NCBI GenBank assembly: GCA_015056365.1
Contig: SVGM01000006.1
Coordinates: forward strand, 1 to 50,268
Direction: 5' to 3'
DNA: 50,268 nucleotides
Source: Clostridiales bacterium
GTDB taxonomy: Bacteria; Bacillota; Clostridia; Christensenellales; Aristaeellaceae
In this document: positions 49,803-50,268 of the stretch, in pieces
Layout: each line of letters opens with the position of its first letter
How positions within the stretch are numbered: position 1 is the stretch's first letter
Notes under the pieces: generated by a model
Told to the model about the DNA's origin: nothing
The model's database searches: none
What the model saw: only the letters and a program-made list of their open reading frames with translations
Program-made: the position numbers and the translations under genes

Positions 49803-50268
49803 TTGCGCCCATGAAATGGGCGCAACCGGGGGTCAAGGGGCACTGCCCCTTGTGGGGTGCAGGGGCAAAGCCCCAGCGAAGCAGCGCAAGAGCCCGTTTT
49901 CGCCAACATATCAACCAGACCATAACCACACACATCCCCTTGCGCCCATGAAATGGGTGCAAACCGGGGTCAAGGGGCACTGTCTCTTGTGGGGTGCAGG
50001 GGCAAAGCCCCAGCGCAGCAGCGCAAGAGCCCGATCTCGCCAACATATCAACCAGACCATAACCACACACATCCCCTTGCGCCCATGAAATGGGTGCAAA
50101 CCGGGGGTCAAGGGGCACTGCCCCTTGTGGGGTGCAGGGGCAAGCCCCAGCGCAGCAGCGCAAGAGCCCGATCTCGCCAACATATCAACCAGACCATAAC
50201 CACACACATCCCCTTGCGCCCATGAAATGGGTGCAAACCGGGGGTCAAGGGGCACTGCCCCTTGTGGG
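49803..50268. repeat. Tandem hairpin-rich intergenic array, period 136-138 bp
   Basis: The string TGCGCCCATG starts units at 49804, 49941, 50079 and 50215; the last unit runs off the window. Each unit has a hairpin around GCGCCCAT-gaa-ATGGGCGC (later copies have ATGGGTGC, with a G-T pair), then AAGGGGC-act-GCCCCTT, then GGGGC-aa(a)-GCCCC and a low-complexity stretch ACACACAT. Frames on both strands run through all units, but they repeat with the DNA and have no start signal or coding features. Confidence 0.8.

Noticed and set aside
49696..50255. Overlapping open frames on both strands in the terminal array
   Set aside because: They repeat with the 137-bp DNA unit, have no ribosome sites and show no domain. 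The DNA hairpins, not the translations, are the consistent signal.

Overview
The window looks like chromosome from an endospore-forming member of the Bacillota, most likely a GC-rich Clostridia lineage. Evidence for sporulation is a clear sigma-G gene, a three-gene germinant-receptor operon and a small acid-soluble spore protein. WhiA with a Crh-like HPr protein and an AddA helicase-nuclease fit the same group. I cannot name the genus. No tRNA, rRNA, insertion sequence, prophage or CRISPR array was seen.

Region 1 (1-13.9 kb, minus strand) is a cell-surface block. A TTGACA-type promoter near 13.9 kb faces a lipid-linked sugar transferase, a family-4 glycosyltransferase, a secreted protein with an internally duplicated module, and the start of a giant secreted protein. 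That giant gene is open from 10889 to the window edge (at least 3,629 codons). It carries a signal peptide, acidic proline-rich linkers, a CHAP-like domain that lacks its catalytic Cys and His, a beta-helix-like segment and then more than 2,200 residues of Cys/His modules, which include a 364-residue super-repeat. Its 3' end lies outside the window.

Region 2 (14.1-21.5 kb) holds a plus-strand operon (beta-lactamase-fold serine hydrolase, nucleoside hydrolase, ribokinase-type kinase, small membrane protein) that ends at a terminator. It is followed by a tandem repeat array and minus-strand genes: an XRE regulator with its DUF2975 membrane partner behind paired operator-like sites, a MATE transporter and a sirtuin.

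Region 3 (21.7-29.0 kb) is sigG followed closely by gerA-, gerB- and gerC-type genes, then a membrane diguanylate cyclase, then whiA and a Crh-like gene.

Region 4 (29.0-35.4 kb) is the most important part: a probable chromosomal replication origin. A 468-bp gene-free stretch ends in two tandem DnaA-box-like sites, a C-run and CTA repeats that match the DnaA-trio unwinding element, directly upstream of dnaN. Two perfect ParB-binding parS sites (30665-30680 and 35250-35265) and one near-perfect site (23966-23981) flank it. One perfect site is the core of the dnaN terminator palindrome. dnaA, recF, gyrB, parA and parB are absent from the window, so this would be an origin at dnaN detached from the usual dnaA-dnaN cluster.

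Region 5 (30.7-49.7 kb) holds a metallo-beta-lactamase-fold protein, a small secreted protein, glycogen phosphorylase, addA (no addB beside it), a lipoprotein with five peptidoglycan-binding repeats, a DUF624-like membrane protein, an alpha/beta-type SASP, a methyltransferase, Hsp33, and a run of TPR, HEAT-like, HD-domain and zinc-ribbon/TPR genes. The window ends in a second tandem hairpin-repeat array (49.8-50.27 kb) related by its hairpin to the one at 17.8 kb.
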